DNA of 64,000 nt from Pseudarthrobacter sp. NamE2 (GTDB lineage Bacteria > Actinomycetota > Actinomycetes > Actinomycetales > Micrococcaceae). Below the pieces are notes generated by a model. The model searched no databases, was not told the origin of the DNA, and saw only the letters and a list, made by a program, of their open reading frames with translations. Both the position numbers and the translations under genes were made by a program. The DNA lies in NCBI RefSeq assembly GCF_005796205.1, contig NZ_VAHN01000001.1, positions 496,001-560,000 of the forward strand, written 5' to 3'. Shown here piece after piece: positions 63,566 to 64,000 of the stretch; the stretch's first letter is position 1, and every line of letters begins with the position of its first letter.

Positions 63566-64000
63566 TTACGTCCCTTTGTGAACCATCCGACGTCCGTGCC
63601 GTCGAAGGGTGCCTGCTGTGCCTTGACGGCCTGGAAAAGCTGGTTGGCCGATTCCTGCAGTGATTCGGCCAGCGCCACGGGGTAGTCCATCTCCACCCGG
63701 TGCTCGGCGAATTCGTCCTCGTCATCGATGAACACGCCGCGGCTGGCTGTCCGGACGACGTCGAGGTCCATGTCGATGACATGGAACTCGGTGACCTTCG
63801 GCCGGATCGGGTTCCACTCATGGGCCACGGCGAGGTCGATGTAGATCCGTACGCCGCCCGGGTGGGCGTCGTCGTAGAACGTGGCCACCCAGTCGCCTTC
63901 CCGGGGCACCAGCAGCACGGCGTCGGACCGTGTGTAGAACGCGGCGCCGGGCCGCGAGCAGAACTCGTTGGTGCCCTGGAAGATCCACCAGCCGTACCGG
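63562..64000 (-). CDS. DUF402-domain protein (5'-truncated by window end)
   Basis: At least 145 codons; the reading frame stays open to the window edge. DUF402 features: FCSRPG-type pocket, VLLVPREGDWVATFYDD, VRIYIDLAVAHEW, and the acidic VIDMDLDVVR and FIDDEDEFAEHRV segments that bind divalent cations in this fold. The family contains phosphatases acting on nucleoside di/triphosphates. Coupled by ATGA to the next gene. The true start lies outside the window. Confidence 0.82.
   Translation of the reverse strand, partial: RYGWWIFQGTNEFCSRPGAAFYTRSDAVLLVPREGDWVATFYDDAHPGGVRIYIDLAVAHEWNPIRPKVTEFHVIDMDLDVVRTASRGVFIDDEDEFAEHRVEMDYPVALAESLQESANQLFQAVKAQQAPFDGTDVGWFTKGRK

Overview
The window is high-GC actinobacterial chromosome. 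Gene content, gene order and protein sequences point to Arthrobacter/Pseudarthrobacter or a close Micrococcaceae relative: a trp operon containing HGxxPAAW and TIGR02234-type membrane proteins, an ANTAR regulator beside pyk, DUF3000 next to RNase D, and many probable leaderless starts. Most of it is core metabolism. The first ~13.4 kb look like an inserted accessory block.

Region 1 (about 123-13389) is a putative genomic island at a tRNA-Leu(CAA) gene. The intact tRNA lies at 13369-13450 (minus strand), and a duplicate of its 3' end plus downstream sequence lies at 123-171. A nearly identical palindrome lies just inside each end. The cargo is a lytic transglycosylase and one catabolic unit: a DHDPS-family lyase, a TRAP transporter (DctP-Q-M), a LacI-type repressor, HyuA, HyuB with an extra C-terminal zinc ribbon, an RraA-like protein and an FAH-family hydrolase. 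The same 18-nt operator-like sequence occurs, in opposite orientation, at the two divergent promoters, so repressor and pathway appear to form one regulon. No integrase is visible. The substrate is unknown.

Region 2 (13451-41600) is mostly minus-strand core metabolism: pdtaR (plus strand), pyk, gltBD, lgt, a trp cluster (trpE, two small membrane proteins, trpC, trpB, trpA), hisI, hisF, hisG, hisE, a riboflavin operon (ribD-ribE-ribB-ribA-ribH) under an FMN riboswitch, rpe, rsmB, fmt, def and a PD-(D/E)XK nuclease-like protein. A 28-codon ORF sits between the FMN riboswitch and ribD and overlaps the ribD start.

Region 3 (41499-42443) is a tRNA cluster: Val(CAC) on minus, then Gly-Cys-Val-Gly-Val on plus. 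Region 4 (42594-57639) carries a small antitoxin-like gene, a BenE-type transporter, ZapE, a sulfur module (rhodanese, SufE, YbaK), a hydrolase, msrB, a tightly coupled DUF6421-SDR-threonine aldolase operon, DUF3000, RNase D and FadB.

Region 5 (57643-64000, minus) holds an ECF-type transporter (S, T and a double ATPase with one degenerate composite site), a nucleoside hydrolase, an aldo/keto reductase, an unknown protein and a DUF402 protein cut by the window end. A ~110-nt leader before the S-component gene can form a riboswitch-like closing stem next to the ribosome binding site. With the tRNA-Leu island, this is the most promising undescribed element here.
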